This document shows, piece after piece, positions 47,247 through 55,173 of a stretch of 64,000 nucleotides of DNA. Position 1 is the first letter of the stretch; every line of letters starts with the position of its first letter. A program made the position numbers and the translations under genes. Where the stretch lies: NCBI GenBank assembly GCA_015665415.1, contig JADFAE010000014.1:186001-250000 (forward strand), read 5' to 3'. The stretch comes from Roseobacter sp. (lineage in GTDB: Bacteria > Pseudomonadota > Alphaproteobacteria > Rhodobacterales > Rhodobacteraceae). A model generated the notes under the pieces. It saw nothing but the letters and a program-made list of their open reading frames with translations, did no database searches and had not been told where the DNA came from.

Positions 47247-47957
47247 TTATTGACTAACAACCTGCCGGGTCGGGAGCGGCACGGGCATTTGGATATCTCG
47301 TCCGGAAATGACGAGTTCCCCGTCATCCCTCAGTCGTTTGAACAAGCGTGACATTGTTTCTGGCTGCACGCCTATAAGATCAGCGAGGTCGGACCGGGAC
47401 AGCGGCAGTTGCATGCGCAAGGTGTTTCCGGTTCGCACGCCATGGCTTTCCATCAATCGGTGCAAAAGGGCAGAGAGTCTTTTCTTATTTGGCAGAGTTG
47501 CCGCTGAAATTATCCGCTCCCGGCTGTTGTTGATTTCGGAAACGCAGCGCCCAGCCAACTTTGTCAAAACCAATGGATTGCCCTGCATAACCCGATTTGC
47601 GTCCCGCTGCGCTACGGTGCAAACCTTTGAGGGCTGCAAGGCGCGGGCTTCGGTCTTGTGGCAGTCATTCTCCAGAAATGAACGATACCCGACAACGTCA
47701 CCAGGATAGGCCAGTTTCAAAAGAGTCGACTTGCCATCAGGATGGAGCGCCCTAAGTGCAATCAAGCCTTTGGAAACACAAAAAACACCGCGATTTTCGG
47801 TGCCTTGCTCATACAGTGCCTGCCCGGCATCCAGCTCTTTGCGCGAAAACCCCTGGGTAAGAACAGAGATCGAACCCGAACTGATCGGCTGCCAAATGCT
47901 ACCTGCATAGAAGGCACATTTGCCACAGGGATGTGGCGTGTCATGGGTGTTTGTCAT
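47247..47957 (-). CDS. Crp/Fnr family transcriptional regulator
   Basis: A 236-residue regulator with a cyclic-nucleotide-like sensor domain (about 30-140) and a Crp-type HTH. The recognition helix LIGVQPETMSRLFKRL has the E-xx-SR residues that read TTGA half-sites in FNR/FixK/Dnr proteins. The N-terminal CGKC (C11, C14) and C113 resemble three of the four FNR Fe-S ligands; where FNR has the third N-terminal Cys there is Ser20. So it may be a degraded-cluster FNR or a Dnr-like NO sensor. It is divergent from the P450 gene; a TTGAC-N4-GTCAA site lies between. Confidence 0.9.
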   Translation of the reverse strand: MTNTHDTPHPCGKCAFYAGSIWQPISSGSISVLTQGFSRKELDAGQALYEQGTENRGVFCVSKGLIALRALHPDGKSTLLKLAYPGDVVGYRSFLENDCHKTEARALQPSKVCTVAQRDANRVMQGNPLVLTKLAGRCVSEINNSRERIISAATLPNKKRLSALLHRLMESHGVRTGNTLRMQLPLSRSDLADLIGVQPETMSRLFKRLRDDGELVISGRDIQMPVPLPTRQVVSQ

Positions 47958-48090
47958 CAAGGCCTCTGTGGTTTTGCCCAAGGAGTGCCGCAAGATACCG
48001 CTGCAGGCGACCCTGGAGGGTTTCCCCATGTCGACTGCTGTTCTTGGCATCACTGGCCCCATCACCTTAGCGGAGTGCTTCGGGGGAATA

Positions 48091-48104
48091 TTGACGTTCG
48101 TCAA
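48091..48104. promoter_or_regulatory. FNR/Dnr-type palindrome upstream of the P450 gene
   Basis: TTGACGTTCGTCAA, a perfect palindrome of TTGAC-N4-GTCAA. It is centred about 77 bp upstream of the P450 start and 140 bp upstream of the divergent Crp/Fnr gene. The only other copy I found is at 55103-55116 in the ubi cluster. Confidence 0.7.
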
Positions 48105-48174
48105 TGACAGCGAAGATGGAGCGCGCAATTTACCAGAACAACTAGAGATCAGGTGCAGCCAAGGGAGCCCCCAT

Positions 48175-49596
48175 TTGTTTGATGACCCCCGCAATTTACC
48201 ATCCGAATTGCCACCAAAACCCGCTGCACGACAGGGTAGGGTCTCGCTCTGGACCTATTTTCGGCTGTTCAGACAGGACATTCTGTCAGCGCAACCTGCG
48301 CGTCTATATCGTGCCTGGATGGCCGAAATGCGGACGCCGTTTTTCCGCTCTTACATGTGCAATGACCCGGAACTCGTTGATCTTATCCTCAAGAAACGTG
48401 CCTCGGATTTCCCAAAATCCGAACGCATTCGGGTTGGATTGAAACCCTTGCTTGGCGAGTCGATCTTTATCTCAAACGGAGAAACCTGGGCCCATCAGCG
48501 GCGGATCATTGACCCGGCCTTTGAAGGGGGGCGTCTGCGGAGCGTGTTTCCAGCGATGTGGGACAGCGGAGTGGCCGCCGTCGAGCGCTTGAAACTTCTG
48601 GCTGATGGGTCCCCTGTCGACATTGAACCCCAAACCAGTCATGTAGCCATGGATGTGATCTTTCGCACCTTGTTTTCTGTACCGATTGAGCATGAAACCG
48701 CGCAGGCTGCTTATGAAGCGTTTTGTCAGCACCAGGCCGCCCAACCTGTGGCCACCATTTCGGCCGTCTTGCCTATGCCAAAGTGGTTCCCCCGGTTTCA
48801 TTCCCGCAAAACCCTAAAGACAGCCCGCACCATACGGGGTTTGATCAGAAAACTCACCGCTCAGCGCGCTCGAGCCATCGCGTCCGGAACCGCGCCAGAC
48901 GATCTGTCGACCAAGATCATGACAACGCCGGACCCAGAGACCGGCCAAGTGTTTGAGACCGAGGAAATGATCGACCAGGTCGCCATCTTCTTTCTGGCCG
49001 GGCACGAAACCTCGGCGGCGGCCCTGGCCTGGGCGCTTTATCTTTTGGCAACCCATCCCGAATGGCAGGAGAAACTGGCAGCAGAGGCACATGCCGCCTT
49101 GGAGCCGGATAAGATCTACTTTTCTGCCCTGTCCAAACTGCGCCAGTCCCGCGCCGTTTTTCGCGAGGCCATGCGGCTCTATCCGCCGGTCCCGATGTAT
49201 GTGCGAGAGGCCTCTTGCCCGGAGACCTTCCGAGACCGAAAAATCAAACCCGGCTCGCAGGTCATCCTCAGCCCCTGGCATCTGCATCGGCACAGGCGCC
49301 TCTGGGAGAACCCGGATGCCTTTGATCCCAGTCGATTTGAAACAGCCAATGGCAAAGACTGCCTCAGATCCGCCTACATTCCGTTTTCGGCAGGTCCAAG
49401 GGTTTGCCCAGGGTCTGCCTTTGCTATGACCGAGGGGCCGCTCTTGCTGTCGATCCTGGTGCGGGCCTATCGATTTGAAGCCGTGGAAGGGGATCGCCCC
49501 GTTCCTGTGGCCCATCTGACCGTAAGGTCCAAAGATGGCATTCGCCTGCGGATCACCCCACGCCTTGGTACAGAAAAACAGGACCCAGCCCCATGA
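48175..49596 (+). CDS. Cytochrome P450
   Basis: A 473-residue P450 monooxygenase without an obvious membrane anchor. The heme motif is FSAGPRVCPG (proximal Cys411), the I-helix oxygen motif AGHETS (275-280) and the K-helix EAMR (331-334). It resembles the class of eukaryote-like bacterial P450s. The frame is open from 47920; TTG at 48175 is chosen for AAGGGAG upstream and normal length. Its stop overlaps the alkB start (ATGA), so both hydroxylases are coupled. The ferredoxin partner is not in the window. Confidence 0.9.
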   Translation: MFDDPRNLPSELPPKPAARQGRVSLWTYFRLFRQDILSAQPARLYRAWMAEMRTPFFRSYMCNDPELVDLILKKRASDFPKSERIRVGLKPLLGESIFISNGETWAHQRRIIDPAFEGGRLRSVFPAMWDSGVAAVERLKLLADGSPVDIEPQTSHVAMDVIFRTLFSVPIEHETAQAAYEAFCQHQAAQPVATISAVLPMPKWFPRFHSRKTLKTARTIRGLIRKLTAQRARAIASGTAPDDLSTKIMTTPDPETGQVFETEEMIDQVAIFFLAGHETSAAALAWALYLLATHPEWQEKLAAEAHAALEPDKIYFSALSKLRQSRAVFREAMRLYPPVPMYVREASCPETFRDRKIKPGSQVILSPWHLHRHRRLWENPDAFDPSRFETANGKDCLRSAYIPFSAGPRVCPGSAFAMTEGPLLLSILVRAYRFEAVEGDRPVPVAHLTVRSKDGIRLRITPRLGTEKQDPAP

Positions 49597-50744
49597 CGCT
49601 CAAATCCTCCACCACGCCAGACAAAGGGCGCCTCAAGGCCTGGCCCTATTGGATCACCATTGGCTTTGTGCCGCTGGTCCTTCTCGCGGTGCTCTATGGC
49701 AGCTGGACGATCCTGCTGATCCCCGCCTTTGGCTGGGTTTTGATGCCACTGTTGGATACGTTCTTGGGCAAGGATCTGCGCAACCCTGATCCAGAGACAC
49801 CGGATTCAGAATTGTTCTGGTTCCGCCTGCTCACCTGCATCTGGTTTCCCATCCAGTTTCTGCTGGTCTATGGAACGCTCTATTACCTGTCTCATATCGG
49901 TCAATATTCTACTCTAGAGACCTTTGGGATCATGTTTGGGATCGGTGTGACAACCGGAACTGTAGGCATCGTCTATGCGCATGAACTGATGCACAAACCC
50001 AATCGGCTTGAACGCAATCTTGGCGATCTGCTGCTGGCTTTGGTGCTCTACGGCCATTTCCGCACCGAACACTTGTTGGTGCACCACCCCCATGTTGGAA
50101 CACCGCGTGACATCGTCACGGCGCGCTACAACGAAGGATTTCACCGGGCCTTTGCTCGGACCCTTGCCACCGGCTTTGAGTCGGCCTGGCGTGCCGAAAA
50201 GGCGATGCTGGCTCGCCGGGATCGCTCTCCCTTTCACCTCTTCAACCCGATCTGGAAATACCTCGGTCTGCAAGCGGCCTTCCTTGGCCTCGCATATGCA
50301 GTTGCTGGCTGGTTGGGGGTGGGACTCTTTGTGTTTCAGGCCTTTGTCGCAATCTGGCAATTGGAGCTGACCAATTACGTTGAACACTATGGCCTCACCC
50401 GAAAGCATTTGGGGGATGGCAAATATGAACCTGTGAAACCGCATCATTCCTGGGATTCCGCGCATCGGGTGTCGGGGCTCTTACTGATCAATTTGCAACG
50501 CCATGCGGACCACCACGTCCATCCAATGCGGCGTTTCCCGCTGCTGCAGGTCTATGATGAAGCCGAGGTTCCCATGCTGCCCACAGGCTACCCGCCGATG
50601 ACGGCCATGGCGATGATCCCGCCCGTATGGCGACGTGTCTTCAACCCGCGGGTCCGCGCCTGGCGCAAACAATTCTACCCCGACATCTTAGATTGGGGTC
50701 CCTATAAGACGATGTCTCATCCCTCTCCAAAGGGAGCAGGATGA
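49593..50744 (+). CDS. alkB: Alkane 1-monooxygenase (AlkB-type)
   Basis: A 383-residue inner-membrane di-iron hydroxylase with several hydrophobic helices and three His boxes: HELMH (130-134), HLLVHH (160-165) and LQRHADHHVHP, plus NYVEHYGLTR. AlkB hydroxylates alkane termini using rubredoxin; members of this fold also act on other hydrophobic chains, so the substrate is unproven. No rubredoxin gene is adjacent. It is translationally coupled to the P450 gene and convergent with the DUF2478 gene. Confidence 0.88.
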   Translation: MTLKSSTTPDKGRLKAWPYWITIGFVPLVLLAVLYGSWTILLIPAFGWVLMPLLDTFLGKDLRNPDPETPDSELFWFRLLTCIWFPIQFLLVYGTLYYLSHIGQYSTLETFGIMFGIGVTTGTVGIVYAHELMHKPNRLERNLGDLLLALVLYGHFRTEHLLVHHPHVGTPRDIVTARYNEGFHRAFARTLATGFESAWRAEKAMLARRDRSPFHLFNPIWKYLGLQAAFLGLAYAVAGWLGVGLFVFQAFVAIWQLELTNYVEHYGLTRKHLGDGKYEPVKPHHSWDSAHRVSGLLLINLQRHADHHVHPMRRFPLLQVYDEAEVPMLPTGYPPMTAMAMIPPVWRRVFNPRVRAWRKQFYPDILDWGPYKTMSHPSPKGAG

Positions 50745-50814
50745 GCAGACGGTCAGGAGACACCCCACGCCCGAAGGTGGCAAGATGCGGCCTTAATGTC
50801 ATGGAGGCGGCTGA

Positions 50815-51345
50815 TCATGCCGTCGCGTGTTTCGTCCTGCCCAGCATTGCGCTGTCGCACCATTCAAGAATTGCCTCCAAGTCATCGGGCAGGGTTTCAG
50901 CGCCCCCCTCAGAGAACTTGGAAAATGCAGCTTGATTGGCAGGGCCTACACCCACAAGAACCGGAATTCCGGCTTCCAGGGCCTTGCCAATAACAAAGAT
51001 GAATCCCCGCCCAGAGGCTTCTTCGGGACCAAATTTGTTGAGAATAAACAGATCGGCGTCTTCGCTTGGGGTGGACTCGACTGCAGCAACCGCAGTGGCA
51101 ATCGCACCGGGGTCAAGGCGGCAAGCGTCTGAACCATCGCCTAGGTTTTGGGTGATTTTTATTTCGGAGCCAGCAGGCAGAACACGAACCGCCATATCGC
51201 ACCCATTTGCATAGCGACTTTCATAATCCGAAACTCTGACTATACCGGTGAGAGATTTGCCCTGTACCTCCAGAGTCTCAGCGACGGCAGAGAGCAATTG
51301 ATCCGTTTTGCCACACTCTGATGAGCTAACAATTGCGATTTTCAT
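50815..51345 (-). CDS. DUF2478 family protein
   Basis: A 176-residue cytoplasmic protein. The start MKIAIVSSSECGKTDQLLSAV resembles a nucleotide-binding loop; DADLFILNKFGPEEASGRGF is the DUF2478 core. This family is found with molybdate transport and nitrogen-oxide respiration genes, but its activity is unknown. It starts at the nnrS stop and is the last gene of the ubiT-U-V-nnrS transcript. Confidence 0.85.
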   Translation of the reverse strand: MKIAIVSSSECGKTDQLLSAVAETLEVQGKSLTGIVRVSDYESRYANGCDMAVRVLPAGSEIKITQNLGDGSDACRLDPGAIATAVAAVESTPSEDADLFILNKFGPEEASGRGFIFVIGKALEAGIPVLVGVGPANQAAFSKFSEGGAETLPDDLEAILEWCDSAMLGRTKHATA

Positions 51346-52590
51346 TTATGTGCCTTTCACGTTTGGAGATTTCATTGCCGTGGTTTGGTGCTTCGTGCCG
51401 CTTAACACCGGGCGTCGCGCTTCGCCGATCAAGGCGGGCCTGAACCCGATCAGGCAATTCGCCCAGCCGGCGCACCAGATGACTGCGGATATCAACTCCA
51501 GATCTGTTGTCTGATCCGGAAACACTGGAGCGGCAACGCGAACCGGGGTCGAAAACCAGATCATAGCCATTCCCGATACGAGAAAACTGCTGGCTTGCAT
51601 GTCGCCCTTACCGTTGTGCGATGCTGCGCGACCGGAAACAGCAATGATCAATCCAGATAAGGCCCCGATAGTCAAAACATGTAGCAACCCGGATATTGGG
51701 TACCCAGTCCGGAAGATCAAAAGGACGCCGAAGGAAATCAACCCAATCGGCAGCCAGAAATAGGCAAGATGCAACCCCGCCAGCAAGGGAGACCGCAGGA
51801 TGGAGAAGCTCCTCCACCCCCGCATGTTCCAGAGGGAAACCAGCCCTGAGAGCGCCACAAATGTGCCAGCGATACTCCGATACCCAGCCAGGGTTGCGCC
51901 TATGAAAAGCACGAACAAACAAATGGCCAGGCCTCGTGAAAACAACGCGACCTGAACGCAGGGACCATTGTCGACTGTCTGCTTGAGCCAATTGTCGGTG
52001 AAAGCCGGGATAAGACGCGAACCCACGATCAGGACCAGCAAAGACACAAGAGCCAGCGCCAGATAGGAAATGTCCAAAAGGTCCTGATAATGACCGTTCT
52101 TCAGGGCTATCAAGAACGCGATATCACTTGCCCCGATGAACAATACGAACAGGCCAAAAGGTGCTTTGGCCCAGGCGCCTGCCCGGAGGGTTTGAGAGAG
52201 GATAACAGCGGAAAGAGCAAGAAAAAATGGCGCATTCAGCATGGTCAACACAGGCAATGGCAACAGATCTGCACTTGCGATACTGACCCGAGCCACGATC
52301 CAGAACATCAGCAAGATCTTCAAAACGGGGCCAAACACTGGCGGGGTTTTTGCCCAATTTGGCAGCGCAGTCAGTAGATAGCCGCCAATTGCAGCGGATG
52401 TGAAACCAAAAATGAGCTCATGAATATGCCAAAACACCACTGGCTCCAGCCAGGGCATAGGCAAGCCCCAAGTCTCACCCAGCGGCCACACAGCAACAAC
52501 GATAAAAGCCCAGAGGTAGGCGGCAAGGAACAATGGCCTGTATGGGGCATCCCAAAAGTGATGAAAGATGCCACCCCTGTTCGCCACCAT
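51346..52590 (-). CDS. nnrS: NnrS family heme-copper-type membrane protein
   Basis: A 414-residue inner-membrane protein with about 12 helices. The N-terminal FHHFWDAPYRPLFLAAYLWA and EPVVFWHIHELIFGF contain the conserved His of NnrS, which binds heme and helps bacteria tolerate nitric oxide. It abuts ubiV without a gap, so low-oxygen ubiquinone synthesis and NO defence share one transcript. Confidence 0.93.
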   Translation of the reverse strand: MVANRGGIFHHFWDAPYRPLFLAAYLWAFIVVAVWPLGETWGLPMPWLEPVVFWHIHELIFGFTSAAIGGYLLTALPNWAKTPPVFGPVLKILLMFWIVARVSIASADLLPLPVLTMLNAPFFLALSAVILSQTLRAGAWAKAPFGLFVLFIGASDIAFLIALKNGHYQDLLDISYLALALVSLLVLIVGSRLIPAFTDNWLKQTVDNGPCVQVALFSRGLAICLFVLFIGATLAGYRSIAGTFVALSGLVSLWNMRGWRSFSILRSPLLAGLHLAYFWLPIGLISFGVLLIFRTGYPISGLLHVLTIGALSGLIIAVSGRAASHNGKGDMQASSFLVSGMAMIWFSTPVRVAAPVFPDQTTDLELISAVIWCAGWANCLIGFRPALIGEARRPVLSGTKHQTTAMKSPNVKGT

Positions 52591-53508
52591 TTAGGTCCTG
52601 CCTGATACCTGGGCTGCATCACCGGACCAGTCAGCACCAAAGTCACCGGTCAGAAAACCATTTGACAGGCGGGCGCTGCTGTCAATGTTCCGGATGGCTT
52701 CGACGGTCTGCTCGCCATCACATTGGTCTTCAAGCAAACGGCGATACACATCACATAGGGCGGTGAAACCCGTGGATTGCGGCGAAAGCCGCAAGGCCGA
52801 AACCCCAGCTTTGGCCAAGGCATCAATGTGATGAGCCGTGCTGGCGTAGGAATCCGACAAGGTTTGCACCCCGTTCATGGCCAGAAACGGCTGATCATCC
52901 AGCGTGCGAACGTCCAGCCCGTCTGGATCGTCTTCGCAGGCAAACTGGCAGTTATCCTTGGTTCGACCGTGCATACGGGCATGATAACATCGGCCAGAGA
53001 TCGCGAGGGGCAGCCGCCCGTGGCCCCAGACCTCGATGGTGACGCCTAAGTCCGCCCCCGCCGCAGCGAGAACCTCTACAGAAGACAGTGGCAATTCAGG
53101 TGGCAGGCAAACACGTTGTGCACCACGTGCTGCAAGCCAGGCCAGCGTGCCCTCATTGTAGATGTTCACCAATGGACCAACCGAAAACCTGGTGCTTTGG
53201 GGGAAAAATGGCAAAGCCGTCAGATCATTGATCTCGACCTCAACCCCCATTTCGGCCAGTTCGCAGGTCAGCTTGCGTTCTCGCTTTAGCGTAACTAGCG
53301 CCAGACTTGTAAGAGCGACGGATTTGCCTGCGGCCTGTAAGGTTGAGACAGCATCAGGTATGCGATCCTGGTAAAATGGCAGGCGCTTGGAACAGACAAG
53401 TTCCCCCAAAACAACCCGATTTACCGGCGCATCCGCAAGATCGTTATACAATGCGGCCCAGCGGTCCGCTGACCAAAAGAACTGATTTGGTCCAACAGTC
53501 AACTCCAT
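52591..53508 (-). CDS. ubiV: Oxygen-independent ubiquinone hydroxylation protein UbiV
   Basis: A 305-residue U32-type (peptidase-like) protein that with UbiU and UbiT carries out O2-independent ring hydroxylation in ubiquinone synthesis. The [4Fe-4S] ligands are at C39, C174, C187 and C191 (GRCYHARM, NCQFAC), with the same spacing as the E. coli set. It is 4 bp after ubiU and directly followed by nnrS. Confidence 0.94.
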   Translation of the reverse strand: MELTVGPNQFFWSADRWAALYNDLADAPVNRVVLGELVCSKRLPFYQDRIPDAVSTLQAAGKSVALTSLALVTLKRERKLTCELAEMGVEVEINDLTALPFFPQSTRFSVGPLVNIYNEGTLAWLAARGAQRVCLPPELPLSSVEVLAAAGADLGVTIEVWGHGRLPLAISGRCYHARMHGRTKDNCQFACEDDPDGLDVRTLDDQPFLAMNGVQTLSDSYASTAHHIDALAKAGVSALRLSPQSTGFTALCDVYRRLLEDQCDGEQTVEAIRNIDSSARLSNGFLTGDFGADWSGDAAQVSGRT

Positions 53509-53512
53509 CTCG

Positions 53513-54490
53513 TCACCTCCAGGTTTTCTTATATGCGCCGGTTGTCATCGCTTGCCCCTCGGAGAGACGCGCCAGCATGCCCTCGGGCAAGGGATGGCCA
53601 GCTTCCAATGCATCAACGGCGGCGCGAAAGTTGCGGACCACCTGCGCCACATAGGAACGCGACCGTTGGCGACCTTCAATTTTAAGAGCCGCTACACCTG
53701 CCTGTTGCAGCTGCGGGATGAGCCGTTCAGCGTTCAAGCTGACAGGGTCTTCAAACAGGTGACTGGATTTGCCGCTCGCGTTAAAACAGCCTTTGCACAG
53801 GGTCGGATAGGGTGCGGGATCATTCTTGCCGACACGGTGAATCGTGTACCCCCCAAGGCGCGCATCCAGAACTCCCTGATCATCGCTGTATTCCACGTGG
53901 CTGGCCGGAGAGCAGACCCCGTTCATATTGGGCGATAACCCGGTTGCGTATGACGACAGGGAACAGCGGCCTTCTGCCATGACGCAAAGCCCACCAAAAA
54001 CAAAAACCTCTGTTTCCACCTCTGTTTCTGCATTGATCTCGGCGATTTCCGGCACCGAAAGGACGCGTGGCAAAACAACACGTTTTACTCCAAATGCCTC
54101 GGCGTAGAAATTGATGACATCGGCATTCGCTGCCGCCGCCTGGACGGAAAGGTGGCGTCGCAGGTCCGGGTGGTTTTGCGCCGCATAGTTCAGCAGGCCC
54201 AGATCCGCCAGGATCACAGCATCCGCGCTGCTTGCCGCGGCATCATCAATGGCCCGATGCCAGATGACCTCTTCGCCGGCGCGGGGAAAGGTGTTGATCG
54301 CCACTAGGACCTTGGCCCCATGCGTGTGGGCAAAGGCCACCCCGTCACGCATTTCGCTTCGATCAAAGTTCAGCCCCGGAAAATTGCGGGCATTGGTCTC
54401 ATCCGCAAAGCCGCAGTATATGGTATGCGCTCCGGCCTTCACAGCGGCGCGCAGGGCTGCAGGTGTGCCTGCGGGGCAAACGATTTCCAT
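53513..54490 (-). CDS. ubiU: Oxygen-independent ubiquinone hydroxylation protein UbiU
   Basis: A 325-residue U32-family partner of UbiV. With the ATG at 54490 (MEIVCPAGTP) its cysteines fall at C169, C176, C193 and C232, the positions of the E. coli UbiU cluster. A Met codon 6 bases upstream is in frame but less likely. Its start overlaps the ubiT stop (TAATG). Confidence 0.94.
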   Translation of the reverse strand: MEIVCPAGTPAALRAAVKAGAHTIYCGFADETNARNFPGLNFDRSEMRDGVAFAHTHGAKVLVAINTFPRAGEEVIWHRAIDDAAASSADAVILADLGLLNYAAQNHPDLRRHLSVQAAAANADVINFYAEAFGVKRVVLPRVLSVPEIAEINAETEVETEVFVFGGLCVMAEGRCSLSSYATGLSPNMNGVCSPASHVEYSDDQGVLDARLGGYTIHRVGKNDPAPYPTLCKGCFNASGKSSHLFEDPVSLNAERLIPQLQQAGVAALKIEGRQRSRSYVAQVVRNFRAAVDALEAGHPLPEGMLARLSEGQAMTTGAYKKTWR

Positions 54491-55032
54491 TACCATATCT
54501 CAACCTCATCTGGACGCGTCAGACAGACGCCGGTGCGGCGTTCCAGGAAGGCCAACAAGCGCTGCAAAGGATTTGCCAGCGGGCCAGACAGGTTTAAAAT
54601 TTCTTGTGACAGATCCAGTTCGGCATCATCCACCGCATTGCGCAGGGCAAGCGTGGCGGCAGTTTCTCCTTCGATCACCAGATCCCGCGAGAAAAACAAA
54701 GCATCCCCGTCATAGGCCCCGTGCACAAGTCCAAGAAGCGCAGCAAGCGGTCCCGCGATGCGCGCGGCTCCTTCACCGGCGCCCCGGATCACGGTCACCC
54801 GGGGGGTGCCACCGTTTGGATCCAGGAGCATGACAAAGGGCAAATCAGTGGGATCAAGCACGAACCGTGTGTGACCATGCGCGCCGAGTCGCCGAAACAG
54901 CTCAGGGTGGCTTTTGGAAATCCTGCGCGAATAGGCGGTCAGGGATGCGGACAATGGAACCAGCGGCATGAAACGCAAGGGGTACGCCAAAGCCTGCGGA
55001 AAACGAGGAATCTGAACGGGGGACTGGGGCAA
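54490..55032 (-). CDS. ubiT: Ubiquinone lipid-carrier protein UbiT (SCP2 domain)
   Basis: A 180-residue protein with an SCP2 lipid-binding domain that holds ubiquinone precursors for the anaerobic pathway. The N-terminal PLRFMPLVPLSASLTAYSRR and later DPTDLPFVMLLDP are typical of UbiT. A TTG at 55032 is chosen: AAGGAA is 6-7 bases upstream; an earlier TTG at 55059 has no such site. It heads the minus-strand operon and diverges from ubiD across a TTGAC-N4-GTCAA palindrome. Confidence 0.9.
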   Translation of the reverse strand: MPQSPVQIPRFPQALAYPLRFMPLVPLSASLTAYSRRISKSHPELFRRLGAHGHTRFVLDPTDLPFVMLLDPNGGTPRVTVIRGAGEGAARIAGPLAALLGLVHGAYDGDALFFSRDLVIEGETAATLALRNAVDDAELDLSQEILNLSGPLANPLQRLLAFLERRTGVCLTRPDEVEIW

Positions 55033-55100
55033 GCAGAATTCCTTCTGAGTGGCGAACAATGATCATCTGCGGCCTTGGTAGTCGTTTGCGTGTTTCGGCA

Positions 55101-55118
55101 AATTGACGATCGTCAATT
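55101..55118. promoter_or_regulatory. FNR/Dnr-type palindrome between ubiT and ubiD
   Basis: AATTGACGATCGTCAATT, an 18-bp perfect palindrome containing TTGAC-N4-GTCAA. Its centre is 77 bp upstream of ubiT and 64 bp upstream of ubiD. If centred at about -41.5, a TGATAT near 55136 is at the -10 position for ubiD. The same site is upstream of the P450 gene. Confidence 0.75.
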
Positions 55119-55173
55119 TCGCTTCGCTTTTGTGCTGATATGCAGCCCGGACTCTCATTGACAGGATACGCCC

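Noticed and set aside
47920-48174. N-terminal extension of the P450 gene
   Set aside because: It would run through the regulator's promoter region and the palindrome at 48091; the P450 has normal length from 48175.
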